DNA from: Candidatus Accumulibacter proximus
Lineage (GTDB): Bacteria; Pseudomonadota; Gammaproteobacteria; Burkholderiales; Rhodocyclaceae
Assembly (NCBI GenBank): GCA_016709675.1
Contig: JADJMH010000014.1
Span: 124,001-188,000, forward strand
Direction of reading: 5' to 3'
DNA length: 64,000 nt
In this document: positions 8,166-16,936 of the stretch, one piece after another
Layout of the letters: each line of letters begins with the position of its first letter
How positions within the stretch are numbered: position 1 is the first letter of the stretch
Made by a program: the position numbers and the translations under genes
The notes under the pieces: generated by a model
Databases searched by the model: none
What the model saw: only the letters and a program-made list of their open reading frames with translations
What the model was told of the DNA's origin: nothing

Positions 8166-9558
8166 CAACAAGCTCCTCGCCATCCTCGGGGCTTACAAGC
8201 CTGCTCCCTGGCGAGGGCGATACAGCCTGTCCCGGCTGTTCTTCAACTTCTATCTGCTGGTCATGGGCTCCTTCGTGGCCATCGCGGTCTTCGCCGACTT
8301 CGTCATTTCGACTGCGGTCAAGGGCATCACCGACGACTATACCAGCCGCTTCATGGGCGGCACCGTCCTCCTGATCGAAGAGGAGCTATTCCGCAAGCCC
8401 CGTACGGAGTGGCCGAAAACGATTGCCGCACTCGACCGAAAGTTCGCCTACAGGCTCGAAATAGTTGACCGCTGGTCGCTCCAGCTGCCGCCGAAAGAAG
8501 CGCAGAAGCTCGATAACGGCGAGTTGGCGATCGACGCGCAGGGCGACATCATCTACCACCGGCTCAAGCAGACACCGCAGATTCTGGTCGTCGGCCCGCT
8601 TTCCCCGGAACGTAACCCGGAGTACCAACGCGGGATGCCGCTCGATCTCCGCATCAGTCTGCTGACCTGGAGCCTGATCGGTGTCTGCCTGGCGATTGTC
8701 GTCTGGCTCTGGGTGCATCCGGTGTGGCGGGATCTTGAAGCCATGCGGCAGACCACGCGTTCGCTGGGCGAGGGACTTTTCGAGGCGCGCGCGCCGAAGA
8801 TGCGCAGCAGCGCTTTCAGGCCCCTGGCCGATACGCTGAACGGCATGGCGGAACGTGTACAGCGGCTGATCGCCACGCAGAAGGAACTGTCCAGCGCCAT
8901 CTCGCATGAACTGCGCACCCCCATAGCGCGGCTGCGCTTCGCGCTCGAGATCCTGGCAGACACCGATGACCCCAGCGAGCGCGAGCGCTTGTGGCGAATG
9001 ATGGAGTCCGACCTTGATGAACTCGATGGCCTAATCGACTCGAGCCTGACCTATGCCCGCTTCGAGCGCGAGCAGCCTGAACCGCAGCTTTTTGCGGTCG
9101 ACATAGGACCCTGGCTCGAAGAGCAGGTCGAGGGCAGCCGCCTGCTGGCGCGTGATTTCGACCTGCAGGTCGACATCACCGCTCTGCCACCACAGCTGCA
9201 CGTCGAACTCGATCGCAAGAGCATGCCCTATGCCATCACCAACCTCCTGCGCAATGCCATCAAGTACGCGCGGCTGCGGATCAGGGTCAGTGCGGAGGTG
9301 GTCGCTGATCAGATTCGGGTGCATGTCGACGACGACGGTATCGGCATACCGCCGGCGGAGCGCGAACGGATCTTTTCTGCCTTTACCCGCCTCGACCGTT
9401 CGCGCGACCGCTCGACCGGTGGCTACGGCCTCGGGCTGGCGATCGCGCGGCTGGTGCTGGCCCAACACGGCGGCACAGCCAGCGCCGGGGATTCACCGCT
9501 TGGCGGCGCCCGCTTCACCCTCACTTGGCCACTGTCACAGAACGTCACTGAAAGCTGA
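8152..9558 (+). CDS. sensor histidine kinase (RstB-like)
   Basis: The 468-residue kinase has a transmembrane helix near residues 30-55, a periplasmic sensor of about 110 residues, a second helix near 165-190, a HAMP linker, a HisKA box with phospho-acceptor His252 in ISHELRTPIARL, and an ATPase domain with LLRNAIKYA, DDDGIGIPP and GYGLGLAI. The ATG at 8152 lies inside the end of the regulator gene, showing translational coupling. The periplasmic domain is about the size of RstB's; the signal sensed is unknown. Confidence 0.88.
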   Translation: MTGNSNKLLAILGAYKPAPWRGRYSLSRLFFNFYLLVMGSFVAIAVFADFVISTAVKGITDDYTSRFMGGTVLLIEEELFRKPRTEWPKTIAALDRKFAYRLEIVDRWSLQLPPKEAQKLDNGELAIDAQGDIIYHRLKQTPQILVVGPLSPERNPEYQRGMPLDLRISLLTWSLIGVCLAIVVWLWVHPVWRDLEAMRQTTRSLGEGLFEARAPKMRSSAFRPLADTLNGMAERVQRLIATQKELSSAISHELRTPIARLRFALEILADTDDPSERERLWRMMESDLDELDGLIDSSLTYARFEREQPEPQLFAVDIGPWLEEQVEGSRLLARDFDLQVDITALPPQLHVELDRKSMPYAITNLLRNAIKYARLRIRVSAEVVADQIRVHVDDDGIGIPPAERERIFSAFTRLDRSRDRSTGGYGLGLAIARLVLAQHGGTASAGDSPLGGARFTLTWPLSQNVTES

Positions 9559-9635
9559 CGCAATCACGGAAGACACGCACCCTGCTCGCCCCTATCATCA
9601 ACCCCTGTTTACAGAGCAATGATCGAGGAGACGAA

Positions 9636-9794
9636 ATGAGCGAATTCAAGCTGAACTGCGAGTACTTCCTCGCCACCACACGCCAGCACTTCTTCGCCAG
9701 CGACCCGGCTTCCGGTGCTCAGCAGGGCGATCCCGCAGACGATTTTGCGAGCGCCCACGGCGAGTCAGCACATCACGCACACACGGGCACATGA
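9636..9794 (+). CDS. small unknown protein, 52 residues
   Basis: A short gene that begins MSEFKLNCEYFLATT and ends in a His/Ala-rich tail. It is preceded by a strong GAGGAGACGAA ribosome-binding site, and its stop overlaps the ATG of the next small gene (ATGA). Coupling to a membrane-protein gene and the terminator further on support it as real. I recognise no family. Confidence 0.5.
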   Translation: MSEFKLNCEYFLATTRQHFFASDPASGAQQGDPADDFASAHGESAHHAHTGT

Positions 9795-9985
9795 GCGCCG
9801 TGGCGGAACCTCCTCAGCCCATCCCACTTGCCGAGGGAATCGGTATTTTCCTCGGGATCGTGGGCTGGGACGTGCTTACTGCTGGCGAGGTGGAACTGCT
9901 CAAAGCTTCTCTGATTGCCGCTGCTGGCGCACTGGCCTGGTACGGCGTGCGCTGCTGGCGGGCAAACCGCGACAAGCGACACTGA
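9791..9985 (+). CDS. small membrane protein, 64 residues
   Basis: Starts in the ATGA overlap with the 52-residue gene. A single hydrophobic segment near residues 30-50 (LLKASLIAAAGALAWYGV) is followed by a basic RCWRANRDKRH tail, giving a one-pass inner-membrane protein by the positive-inside rule. The family is not recognised. A strong terminator follows about 70 bases downstream, so the pair forms a complete short unit. Confidence 0.55.
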   Translation: MSAVAEPPQPIPLAEGIGIFLGIVGWDVLTAGEVELLKASLIAAAGALAWYGVRCWRANRDKRH

Positions 9986-10053
9986 CACTGAACGCGCAAG
10001 GCATGTGGTAACTGGTTGACCCTCCCTGACGCCCGTCGCAACGACGGGCTTTC

Positions 10054-10086
10054 AATCCCGCGCATCCCCGGCGCGGGATTTTTTTG
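10054..10086 (+). terminator. Rho-independent terminator
   Basis: A perfect 10-bp stem (10054-10063 with 10071-10080) closes a 7-base loop and is followed by a run of T. A smaller hairpin, CCCGTCGCAACGACGGG, lies just upstream at 10032-10048. It ends the two-gene unit 9636-9985. Confidence 0.85.
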
Positions 10087-10119
10087 TCCACCGACGCGCA
10101 ATCCCGCTGGCCGGGAAGA

Positions 10120-11421
10120 TCAGGCCGCGGACGGCGTACCGCCGATCAGGCGGACTTCACGTTGGGGAAACGGAATCTCGATGTGATTTTCCGCAAACGA
10201 ACGCCAGATCGCCATGTTGATCGCCGAGCGGACACCGCCGGTGCCCTCCTGCGGGTCGGCAATCCAGAAGCCGAGATCGAGGTTGATGCCGCTCTCGGCA
10301 AAAGCCGCCAACAGCACCTGCGGCGCCGGGTCGGCCAGCACTCGCGCCTGCGCCTGCGCCGCCGCATTCATCAGGCGCATGGCTTGCTCGAGATCCGTGC
10401 CGTAGGCCACCTGCACCGATACCACCACGCGCACCCGTGAGTCCGAGTAGGACTCGTTGCGTACGATATTTGACACCAGGTACTCGTTGGGGATGATCAC
10501 CTCTGTGCCGGTCAGCGTGCGCAGGACCGTGTAGCGAGCAGTGATCTGGGTCACCACACCAGAGGTTGCTGCGTCAAGCGCCACCACATGACCAATGCGG
10601 ATCGAACGGTCGAGCAGGATGATGAAGCCACTGACGTAGTTGCTGGCAATCTTCTGCAGACCGAGGCCGAGGCCAACGGCGAGCGCGCCACTGAACACTG
10701 AAAGCGCAGTGATGTCGATGCCGACCATCGACAGACCAAGCAAGAGGGCGATCACCGACAATACTGCCTTGACCAGACGGCCAAGCACCACACGAAGATT
10801 CGAGTCGAGCGACTCGTTGGCCAGCACCCGTCCCTCGATTTCGCCCGAGAGCCAGAGCGCGACCAACAGGGTAACGACCACCGTCACCAGGCCAGTCAAC
10901 AGGGTCCACAGGTCGAGCCTCTGGCTGCCGGCGTGGAAGCTCACCTGTTCGAGCATCTCCATCAGCGGTACCGCAAGGCCGGTGATGTACAACGCGAGAC
11001 AGAGCCAGATGCTGGTGGCAATGAAACGCTCAGAAGACGCCAGCCAGCCGCTGGGGGAAAAAGCGTGGCGCAGGACATAGATCGCTGCCCGCACCAGCGC
11101 CATCGAAAGCAGTAGCGGCACCGCCAGATCGAACAGGCTGACCGGCCCCAGTTGCCAGTACTTGAACACCTTGCGCACAATCACAACAAACAGCAGCGAC
11201 AGCAGCGGGAAAGCAACCCGCTTGAGGCTTCCGGTACCGAAGGCCCGCAGCGCACCGTAATCAGCGCTTGCCTGTGCGAACTCCTGCCGCTCCCCGTAGC
11301 GTGACAGACCCCAGGCAAGGAGAAGACTCAGGCCCAGCGCGAAAACTTGCCAGAGGAAGGCCGGATCCCGCAAATCCCGCCAAAGCTCAAGCAACAAGGC
11401 GAACATTACTTGCTCGTTCAT
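10120..11421 (-). CDS. MscS-family mechanosensitive ion channel
   Basis: The 433-residue protein has several hydrophobic segments through about residue 200, then the MscS core: a pore helix region (GALAVGLGLGLQKIASNYVSG), the beta domain GHVVALDAATSGVVTQITARYTVLRT, and the IPNEYLVSNIV segment. It is larger than E. coli MscS (about 290 residues) because of extra N-terminal helices. It releases solutes on hypo-osmotic shock. It is the last gene of the dedA-purN-DUF3108-rsmB-mscS run, overlapping rsmB by four bases. Confidence 0.9.
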   Translation of the reverse strand: MNEQVMFALLLELWRDLRDPAFLWQVFALGLSLLLAWGLSRYGERQEFAQASADYGALRAFGTGSLKRVAFPLLSLLFVVIVRKVFKYWQLGPVSLFDLAVPLLLSMALVRAAIYVLRHAFSPSGWLASSERFIATSIWLCLALYITGLAVPLMEMLEQVSFHAGSQRLDLWTLLTGLVTVVVTLLVALWLSGEIEGRVLANESLDSNLRVVLGRLVKAVLSVIALLLGLSMVGIDITALSVFSGALAVGLGLGLQKIASNYVSGFIILLDRSIRIGHVVALDAATSGVVTQITARYTVLRTLTGTEVIIPNEYLVSNIVRNESYSDSRVRVVVSVQVAYGTDLEQAMRLMNAAAQAQARVLADPAPQVLLAAFAESGINLDLGFWIADPQEGTGGVRSAINMAIWRSFAENHIEIPFPQREVRLIGGTPSAA

Positions 11422-12680
11422 TTTCGCTCCATTACCGCCGCATAGAAGGCATCGGTCCCGTGGCGGTGCGGGAAGAGCCGAAGGCGCTCGCCAATGTCAA
11501 TCGCAATCTCCAGCCTGGCCAGAATTTCCTGCGCCGAGCAGGAAGAAAACGCCGGGTGCTGCGCCAGGAAACCCTGGACCACGACCTCGTTCTCCGCTTC
11601 GAGCAGGCTGCAGGTGGCATAAACCAGCCGCCCGCCCGGTTTGACCAGACTGGCAGCGGCGGCAAGAATCGACGCCTGCCTGGCGCACAACTCCGCAACG
11701 CTGGCCGGTGTCTGCCGCCATTTCAGATCCGGATTGCGACGCAAGGTGCCCAGACCGGAACACGGCGCATCGACTAGTACCCGATCGAGCTTGCCGGCAA
11801 GACGTCGGATTCGGATGTCCCGCTCGGACTCGATACGCACCGGATGCACATTCGACAGACCCGAGCGCGCCAGCCGGGGCTTGAGCCTGGCCAGCCGCCG
11901 TTCGGCGACGTCAAAGGCATAGACTCTGCCCTGCGAGCGCATCAGTGCACCGAGCAACAAGGTCTTGCCACCGGCACCGGCGCAAAAGTCGGCGACCATC
12001 TCACCGCGTTTTGGCTGCAGAAGGAAACCAAGCAACTGGCTACCCTCGTCCTGCACTTCGATGCTGCCGTCAATGAACAGGGGATGTTTCGACAACGCCG
12101 GCTTGCCCGCCAGGCGAATGCCAAGCGGCGAGTAGGTGCAGGGCTCGGCTGCCAGTCCGTCCGCGAGCAGCCGCGCCAACACCCCTTGCCGGGACGCCTT
12201 GAGCGAATTGACGCGCAGGTCAAGCGGCGCCGGCTGGTTGAGCCCGGCGGCCAGTTGCGCCAATTCTTCAGCGGCAAACTGCGCGCTGAACTCCGCGTAC
12301 AGCCAGTCGGGCAGATCAAGGCGCACCGCTGGCGACAGATCCTCCATCTTCACCGCCTTGGCCTGCGCCAGCCATTTGCCTTCGGACTCGCTCAAGACGC
12401 CCTCCAGCTCACGCCGGTTCATCCCCTGCAGACAGGCCAGCGCAGCGAGCAGCAACCGCCGCGAAGTCACCTCGTCGGCGCAACGTGCCGACAGCGAGCG
12501 TTTGCGACGCAGCACTGCGAACACCGCTTCGGCAACGAATCCGCGGTCGGCATGGCCGAGTTCGCGATGCTGGCGGAAATAGTGGGTGACCACCTGGTCG
12601 GCCGGATAGGGCGAGCGCAACAGTTCGGAGAGCAGCGCTTCGGCATGACGAAACAGGGCCGCATTGAAACGCACGCTCAC
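11418..12680 (-). CDS. rsmB: 16S rRNA (cytosine-5) methyltransferase RsmB-type
   Basis: Methylates C967 of 16S rRNA in E. coli. The 420-residue protein has an N-terminal NusB-like helical domain, a SAM-binding motif (ADFCAGAGGKTLLLGAL, near residue 240) and the two catalytic Cys motifs of RNA m5C methyltransferases: DAPCSGLGTLRRNPDLKW and YATCSLLEAENE. Both ends overlap their neighbours by four bases. Confidence 0.92.
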   Translation of the reverse strand: MSVRFNAALFRHAEALLSELLRSPYPADQVVTHYFRQHRELGHADRGFVAEAVFAVLRRKRSLSARCADEVTSRRLLLAALACLQGMNRRELEGVLSESEGKWLAQAKAVKMEDLSPAVRLDLPDWLYAEFSAQFAAEELAQLAAGLNQPAPLDLRVNSLKASRQGVLARLLADGLAAEPCTYSPLGIRLAGKPALSKHPLFIDGSIEVQDEGSQLLGFLLQPKRGEMVADFCAGAGGKTLLLGALMRSQGRVYAFDVAERRLARLKPRLARSGLSNVHPVRIESERDIRIRRLAGKLDRVLVDAPCSGLGTLRRNPDLKWRQTPASVAELCARQASILAAAASLVKPGGRLVYATCSLLEAENEVVVQGFLAQHPAFSSCSAQEILARLEIAIDIGERLRLFPHRHGTDAFYAAVMERK

Positions 12681-13711
12681 GGCTCCTGGCTAAGTTCGAT
12701 GGCAGTCGCAACTTGCACGTAAAGATTGCCCTTGCGGTCGACATGCTGGATCTTCACCGGTAGCAATGCACGGTCGTACGCCAGCCAAATCTCTGTCGTC
12801 GCCACCCCCGGGACGCGCAGATGGAGGCTGCGAAAGGTCCCGGCCGGAATCTCGATGTCCTCGTCACCGACGACTTCGAGTCGAAAGTTCGCATACTTCT
12901 TGCCAGTGGCAATCGGCAGGCTCCCACCCGAAGCAAGGTCGGCGATCAATCCCAACTGGTAAGGATAGGACAACAGGTCCTGCGATCCCAGGCTCAATAC
13001 CTGCACTGGCCGATTGCCCATGCGCAACTGCATGCTGTCCCAGTCGAACTCAGCGCTCTCGCCGGTCGCACGCCCCTCGCGACGGGTCATGAAATGTTCG
13101 GGGACCAATCCGGCAGCCGTCAGCCGGCCTCGGCTCTCGACCTCGATCCGCAGCGGCTTGAAAAAAGCCACCAGGCCGGTGGTTTCGCTGACTGCGGTGA
13201 TCCGGTAGGCACCGTCGGCGGCTTCCCACTCGTGGATCGAAAAACCGATCTGGAAACCCTGGTCACCGCGATCGACGCGGTAACGGATCACGCCTCGTGC
13301 CGGCAGCGCCGAAGCCACCGGCACAACTGCGGCAAGCGGCGATGCGGCGACGGCTGGCTCCAGGCCCTGCTCGATCTCGCGCTCCTCCATTGGCTCCGGC
13401 ATTGGCTCCGGCGAGGGCATGGGCTCAGGGATTGCCAACGGCGAGTCGGTTTCGGTCGAAGGCGGCAAAGGCGCTGCCGGACCTGGCGGTCTCCGACGGC
13501 TTGCGCTGCGCCTGACCATGCTGCCGTTCGCCGCCGCGGCCTTCACCTCGGATTTCGCCAGCGGCGGGGGTGGCGGTGCTGGTGGCGTTTTCAGTTCGAC
13601 CAGCAGCGGTGGAGGATCGCTGACCGTCGACAAATCGATATCCGGACCAAACAGCGCCAGCGCATGCGCGCCGAGCGAGGCAGCAAAGGCGATGATCAGG
13701 ACCACGGGCAT
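12677..13711 (-). CDS. DUF3108 domain-containing membrane-anchored protein
   Basis: The 344-residue protein has one N-terminal membrane segment, a proline-rich linker (TPPAPPPPPLAK) and a region full of Pro-Glu-Met repeats, then a C-terminal beta-rich domain typical of DUF3108 (IEVESRGRLTAAGLVPEHFMTRREG). The linker looks TonB-like, which suggests the folded domain is held across the periplasm. Function is unknown. It sits between purN and rsmB and is coupled to both by short spacing or overlap. Confidence 0.8.
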   Translation of the reverse strand: MPVVLIIAFAASLGAHALALFGPDIDLSTVSDPPPLLVELKTPPAPPPPPLAKSEVKAAAANGSMVRRSASRRRPPGPAAPLPPSTETDSPLAIPEPMPSPEPMPEPMEEREIEQGLEPAVAASPLAAVVPVASALPARGVIRYRVDRGDQGFQIGFSIHEWEAADGAYRITAVSETTGLVAFFKPLRIEVESRGRLTAAGLVPEHFMTRREGRATGESAEFDWDSMQLRMGNRPVQVLSLGSQDLLSYPYQLGLIADLASGGSLPIATGKKYANFRLEVVGDEDIEIPAGTFRSLHLRVPGVATTEIWLAYDRALLPVKIQHVDRKGNLYVQVATAIELSQEP

Positions 13712-13723
13712 CGGCTGGCGGAC

Positions 13724-14377
13724 CTAGTTGGCAGCGAGCTGTGGGGCGATCAGTACCGCCTCGCCCGACTGCGGCGAATCCAGCTGGACGCGTCCGTCCT
13801 GCAGACGCAAGCGACCTTCGGCAAACCAGCGGACGGCCAGCGGATAGACCCGGTGCTCCTGCACCAGGACGCGCGCGGCAAGCGCCGCCTCGTCATCCTG
13901 GTCGAGTACCGGCACGGCAGCCTGGATAATGATCGGTCCGTGATCCAGATCCGGTGTCACGAAGTGTACGCTGCAGCCATGAATCCGGACCCCCTCGGCC
14001 AGCGCCCGACGGTGCGTGTGCAGGCCAGGGAATGCCGGCAACAGCGAAGGGTGGATATTGATCAACCGTCCCCCGTAATGGCGCACGAAGTCGCCACCAA
14101 GAATCCGCATGAATCCTGCCAGGACGACGAGATCAGGCGCGAAGCCGTCGATTGCCTCCGCCAGCGCGGCATCGAACTGCTGGCGCTCGGCAAACAGCCG
14201 GTAATCCACGACGCGTGTCGGCACGCCGCGCAAGGCGGCAGTCTGCAGACCCTGGGCATCAGGCCGGCAGGAGATGACGCCGACGATCCGTGCCGGCAGC
14301 TCGCCAGCATTCGCCGCAGCCAGCAGTGACGCCATATTGCTGCCGCGCCCGGAGATCAATATCACCAGCGCGATCAT
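13724..14377 (-). CDS. purN: phosphoribosylglycinamide formyltransferase
   Basis: Transfers a formyl group from 10-formyl-THF to GAR in purine synthesis. In the 217-residue protein LISGRGSNMASLL near residue 6 binds phosphate, VLAGFMRIL near 85, the catalytic INIHPSLLPAFPGLHTHRRA near 108, and HFVTPDLDHGPIIIQ near 138. Length fits the family. The start lies only three bases from the end of dedA. Confidence 0.95.
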   Translation of the reverse strand: MIALVILISGRGSNMASLLAAANAGELPARIVGVISCRPDAQGLQTAALRGVPTRVVDYRLFAERQQFDAALAEAIDGFAPDLVVLAGFMRILGGDFVRHYGGRLINIHPSLLPAFPGLHTHRRALAEGVRIHGCSVHFVTPDLDHGPIIIQAAVPVLDQDDEAALAARVLVQEHRVYPLAVRWFAEGRLRLQDGRVQLDSPQSGEAVLIAPQLAAN

Positions 14378-14380
14378 GCA

Positions 14381-15016
14381 CTAGGCCTTTCGCTGCTGCA
14401 GCCAGCCGACGAATACCGGCAGCAGCGAAACGACGATGATCGCCACGATCACCGCGGTCAGGTTCTGCTGAATCCACGGCAGGTTGCCGAACCAGTAGCC
14501 CGCCAGCGTCAGCGAACCGACCCAGCCGACACCGCCCACCAAGTTGAAAAAGCTGAACTTCGCGTAGGTCATTGCGCCAATCCCCGCCACAAACGGGGCA
14601 AAGGTGCGGAACAACGGCAGGAAGCGAGAAATGACCAGGGTCTTGCCGCCGTGTTTCTCGTAGAAGGCGTGCGTCTTTTGCAGCGCTGCCTTGTTGAAAA
14701 ATCGCGACTGCTCCCAGTGGAAGACCTTCGGTCCGAGATAGCGGCCAATCTGGTAGTTGAGCATATTGCCGAGGACCGCAGCGGCGATCAGCACCGCGAG
14801 GAGAACGCCGATCTCCATACCGCCCAGCGCGGCCAGCGCCCCAGCCACGAAGAGCAGCGAATCGCCAGGCAGAAACGGTGTCACCACGAAGCCGGTCTCA
14901 CTGAAGATGATCACGAAAAGAATGACGTAGATCCACTGCCCGTACTGTTGCACGAGCATCGCCAGGTGCTTGTCCAGATGCAGGATGATGTCGATGAAGG
15001 CAGTGAGATATTCCAT
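14381..15016 (-). CDS. DedA family membrane protein
   Basis: The 211-residue polytopic inner-membrane protein has the DedA motifs ETGFVVTPFLPGDSLLFVAGALA and FSRFLPLFRTFAPFVAGIGAM. DedA proteins are implicated in lipid-carrier flipping and membrane homeostasis. I use the ATG at 15016 rather than a longer frame to 15136, because the longer one would run through the mutL promoter and start. First gene of the minus-strand operon. Confidence 0.88.
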   Translation of the reverse strand: MEYLTAFIDIILHLDKHLAMLVQQYGQWIYVILFVIIFSETGFVVTPFLPGDSLLFVAGALAALGGMEIGVLLAVLIAAAVLGNMLNYQIGRYLGPKVFHWEQSRFFNKAALQKTHAFYEKHGGKTLVISRFLPLFRTFAPFVAGIGAMTYAKFSFFNLVGGVGWVGSLTLAGYWFGNLPWIQQNLTAVIVAIIVVSLLPVFVGWLQQRKA

Positions 15017-15050
15017 GGGACGAAAAAGTGGTGGCAGACGCAAAGGCGGG

Positions 15051-15079
15051 ATTCTACCGGAAAGCCGGGCCGGTATAAT
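15051..15079. promoter_or_regulatory. divergent -10 elements of dedA and mutL
   Basis: A perfect TATAAT lies at 15074-15079 on the plus strand, only six bases before the mutL ATG. TAGAAT on the minus strand (15056-15051) lies about 34 bases upstream of dedA. No strong -35 is visible for either. The spacing for mutL places the predicted transcript start on or next to the ATG, that is, a leaderless mRNA. Confidence 0.45.
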
Positions 15080-15085
15080 CCGCCG

Positions 15086-16936
15086 ATGCTCGAAACCGCG
15101 CGCATCCATCTGCTGCCCGACCTGCTGATCAGCCAAATCGCTGCCGGCGAGGTCGTCGATCGGCCGGCGTCAGTGCTCAAGGAACTGCTCGAGAACGCCC
15201 TCGATGCCGACAGCTCGGCGATCCAGATTCAGCTCGAAGAGGGTGGCGTCAAGCTGATCCGCGTCAGTGACGATGGTCGCGGCATCGCGCGTGACGAACT
15301 GGCACTTGCCCTGCTCCGTCATGCGACCTCGAAGATCAATTCGCTCGAAGATCTCGAACGGGTCGCCACCCTCGGTTTTCGCGGCGAGGCGCTGGCTTCG
15401 GTGGCGGCCGTCGCTCGCCTGACGCTGACCAGCCGACAACAGGGCGGCACGGTGGCCGGCCAGCATGCCTGGCGGCTCGGCAGTGAAAGCGGAGCGACAC
15501 CGGAGCCGGCAGCGCTGGCGATCGGTACGGTGGTCGAGATGCGCGATCTCTACTACAACACGCCGGCGCGGCGAAAATTCCTCAAGTCCGATAACACCGA
15601 ATTCGCCCACTGCGCCGAGACGGTCAAGCGCATCGCGCTGGCGCATCCGGAGGTCGCGTTCACCCTCTCGCACAATGGGCGCGTCAGCCTGCAACTGGCG
15701 AGGAGCGATGCCCGCGGGCGTGCCGGCGCCATCCTCGGCGAGGACTTTCTCGCCCAGGCGCGCCAGCTCGAGGCCCAGGCCGGCCCCCTGCGAGTTTCTG
15801 GTTACTGCGCCCTGCCGGCCTATTCGCGCGCGCGCAGCGATGGCCAGTACTGTTACGTCAACGGCCGCTTCGTACGCGACAAGCTGCTCGGCCACGCGCT
15901 GCGCGAGGCCTACCAGGACCTGCTGCACGGTAGCCGTTACCCGGCTTACTGCCTGTTCCTCGAGATCGACCCAGCCACCGTCGATGTCAATGTGCACCCG
16001 CAGAAGACCGAGGTTCGCTTCCGTGATGCGCGCGCGGTCCATCAATTTGTCTTTCATGCCGTGCAGCGCCTCTTGTCCGGTCCACTGGTAACGCAGCCCT
16101 TCGCCTCGCCAGCCAGTCAGGAGGCAGCGCCGGAGGGCAAGGAATCACCCACCCCCGATCGTGCAGCCGACCCGCTGCCGGGCCATCCAGGCAGCCCGGC
16201 CTTTGACTACCGGCTACCCTACCAGGCGCCGCTGCGCACCGGCGAAGCCGCCACCAACGACGCCTACCTGACCTTTGTCCAGGCGGCGCAAGCCCCGGCA
16301 ACGCTGCCGCCGGCCCTATCGCCCGGGACGCTGGCCACCGCCGACAGCGAGGTAGCGCCGCTCGGCTATGCCCTTGCCCAGTTGCACGGCGTCTATATCC
16401 TGGCGCAGAACACCCAGGGGCTGGTCGTCGTCGACATGCATGCGGCGCACGAACGGATACTCTACGAGAAGCTCAAGCGAGCGTTCGACGAACGGCAAGT
16501 GGCAACCCAGGCGCTCCTGATTCCAGCAGTGTTCAACGCCGAAGCGATCGACGTCGCCACCGCCGAAGAGCACGCCGAGACGCTGCATCAGCTCGGTTTC
16601 GATCTGGCCCCGGTGGGACCCCGGCAACTCGCCGTTAGGAGCATCCCGGCATTGCTGCTGGCCGCCGATCCCGCCGCGCTGGCGCGCGCGCTGCTTGGCG
16701 AACTGCGAGCGCATGGCGTTACCCAACTGATGACTGCCCGGCGCAACGAGTTGCTGAGCAGTCTGGCCTGCCAGGGAGCGGTGCGCGCCCGGCGCCTGTT
16801 GTCGCTGGCGGAGATGAACGGTCTGCTGCGGCAGATGGAAGAAACCGAACGTTCCGGCCACTGCAGCCATGGCCGTCCGACCTGGACCCAACTGAGCATG
16901 GCCGACCTCGACCGCCACTTCCTGCGCGGCCGATGA
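15086..16936 (+). CDS. mutL: DNA mismatch repair protein MutL
   Basis: The ATPase that links MutS to MutH or nicking activity in mismatch repair. The 616-residue protein has the GHKL motifs ENALDADSS near residue 37, DDGRGI near 62 and GFRGEALAS near 98, a proline-rich linker around 360-410, and a C-terminal dimerisation domain. The ATG at 15086 starts the standard LLPDLLISQIAAGEVVDRP segment; longer frames upstream overlap dedA antisense. Its TGA overlaps the miaA ATG. Confidence 0.95.
   Translation: MLETARIHLLPDLLISQIAAGEVVDRPASVLKELLENALDADSSAIQIQLEEGGVKLIRVSDDGRGIARDELALALLRHATSKINSLEDLERVATLGFRGEALASVAAVARLTLTSRQQGGTVAGQHAWRLGSESGATPEPAALAIGTVVEMRDLYYNTPARRKFLKSDNTEFAHCAETVKRIALAHPEVAFTLSHNGRVSLQLARSDARGRAGAILGEDFLAQARQLEAQAGPLRVSGYCALPAYSRARSDGQYCYVNGRFVRDKLLGHALREAYQDLLHGSRYPAYCLFLEIDPATVDVNVHPQKTEVRFRDARAVHQFVFHAVQRLLSGPLVTQPFASPASQEAAPEGKESPTPDRAADPLPGHPGSPAFDYRLPYQAPLRTGEAATNDAYLTFVQAAQAPATLPPALSPGTLATADSEVAPLGYALAQLHGVYILAQNTQGLVVVDMHAAHERILYEKLKRAFDERQVATQALLIPAVFNAEAIDVATAEEHAETLHQLGFDLAPVGPRQLAVRSIPALLLAADPAALARALLGELRAHGVTQLMTARRNELLSSLACQGAVRARRLLSLAEMNGLLRQMEETERSGHCSHGRPTWTQLSMADLDRHFLRGR

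Noticed and set aside
13011..14329. Long plus-strand open frame of about 500 codons opposite DUF3108 and purN
   Set aside because: It is antisense to two genes with clear family motifs, has Arg/Gln/His-rich composition and no domain; a product of high GC content.
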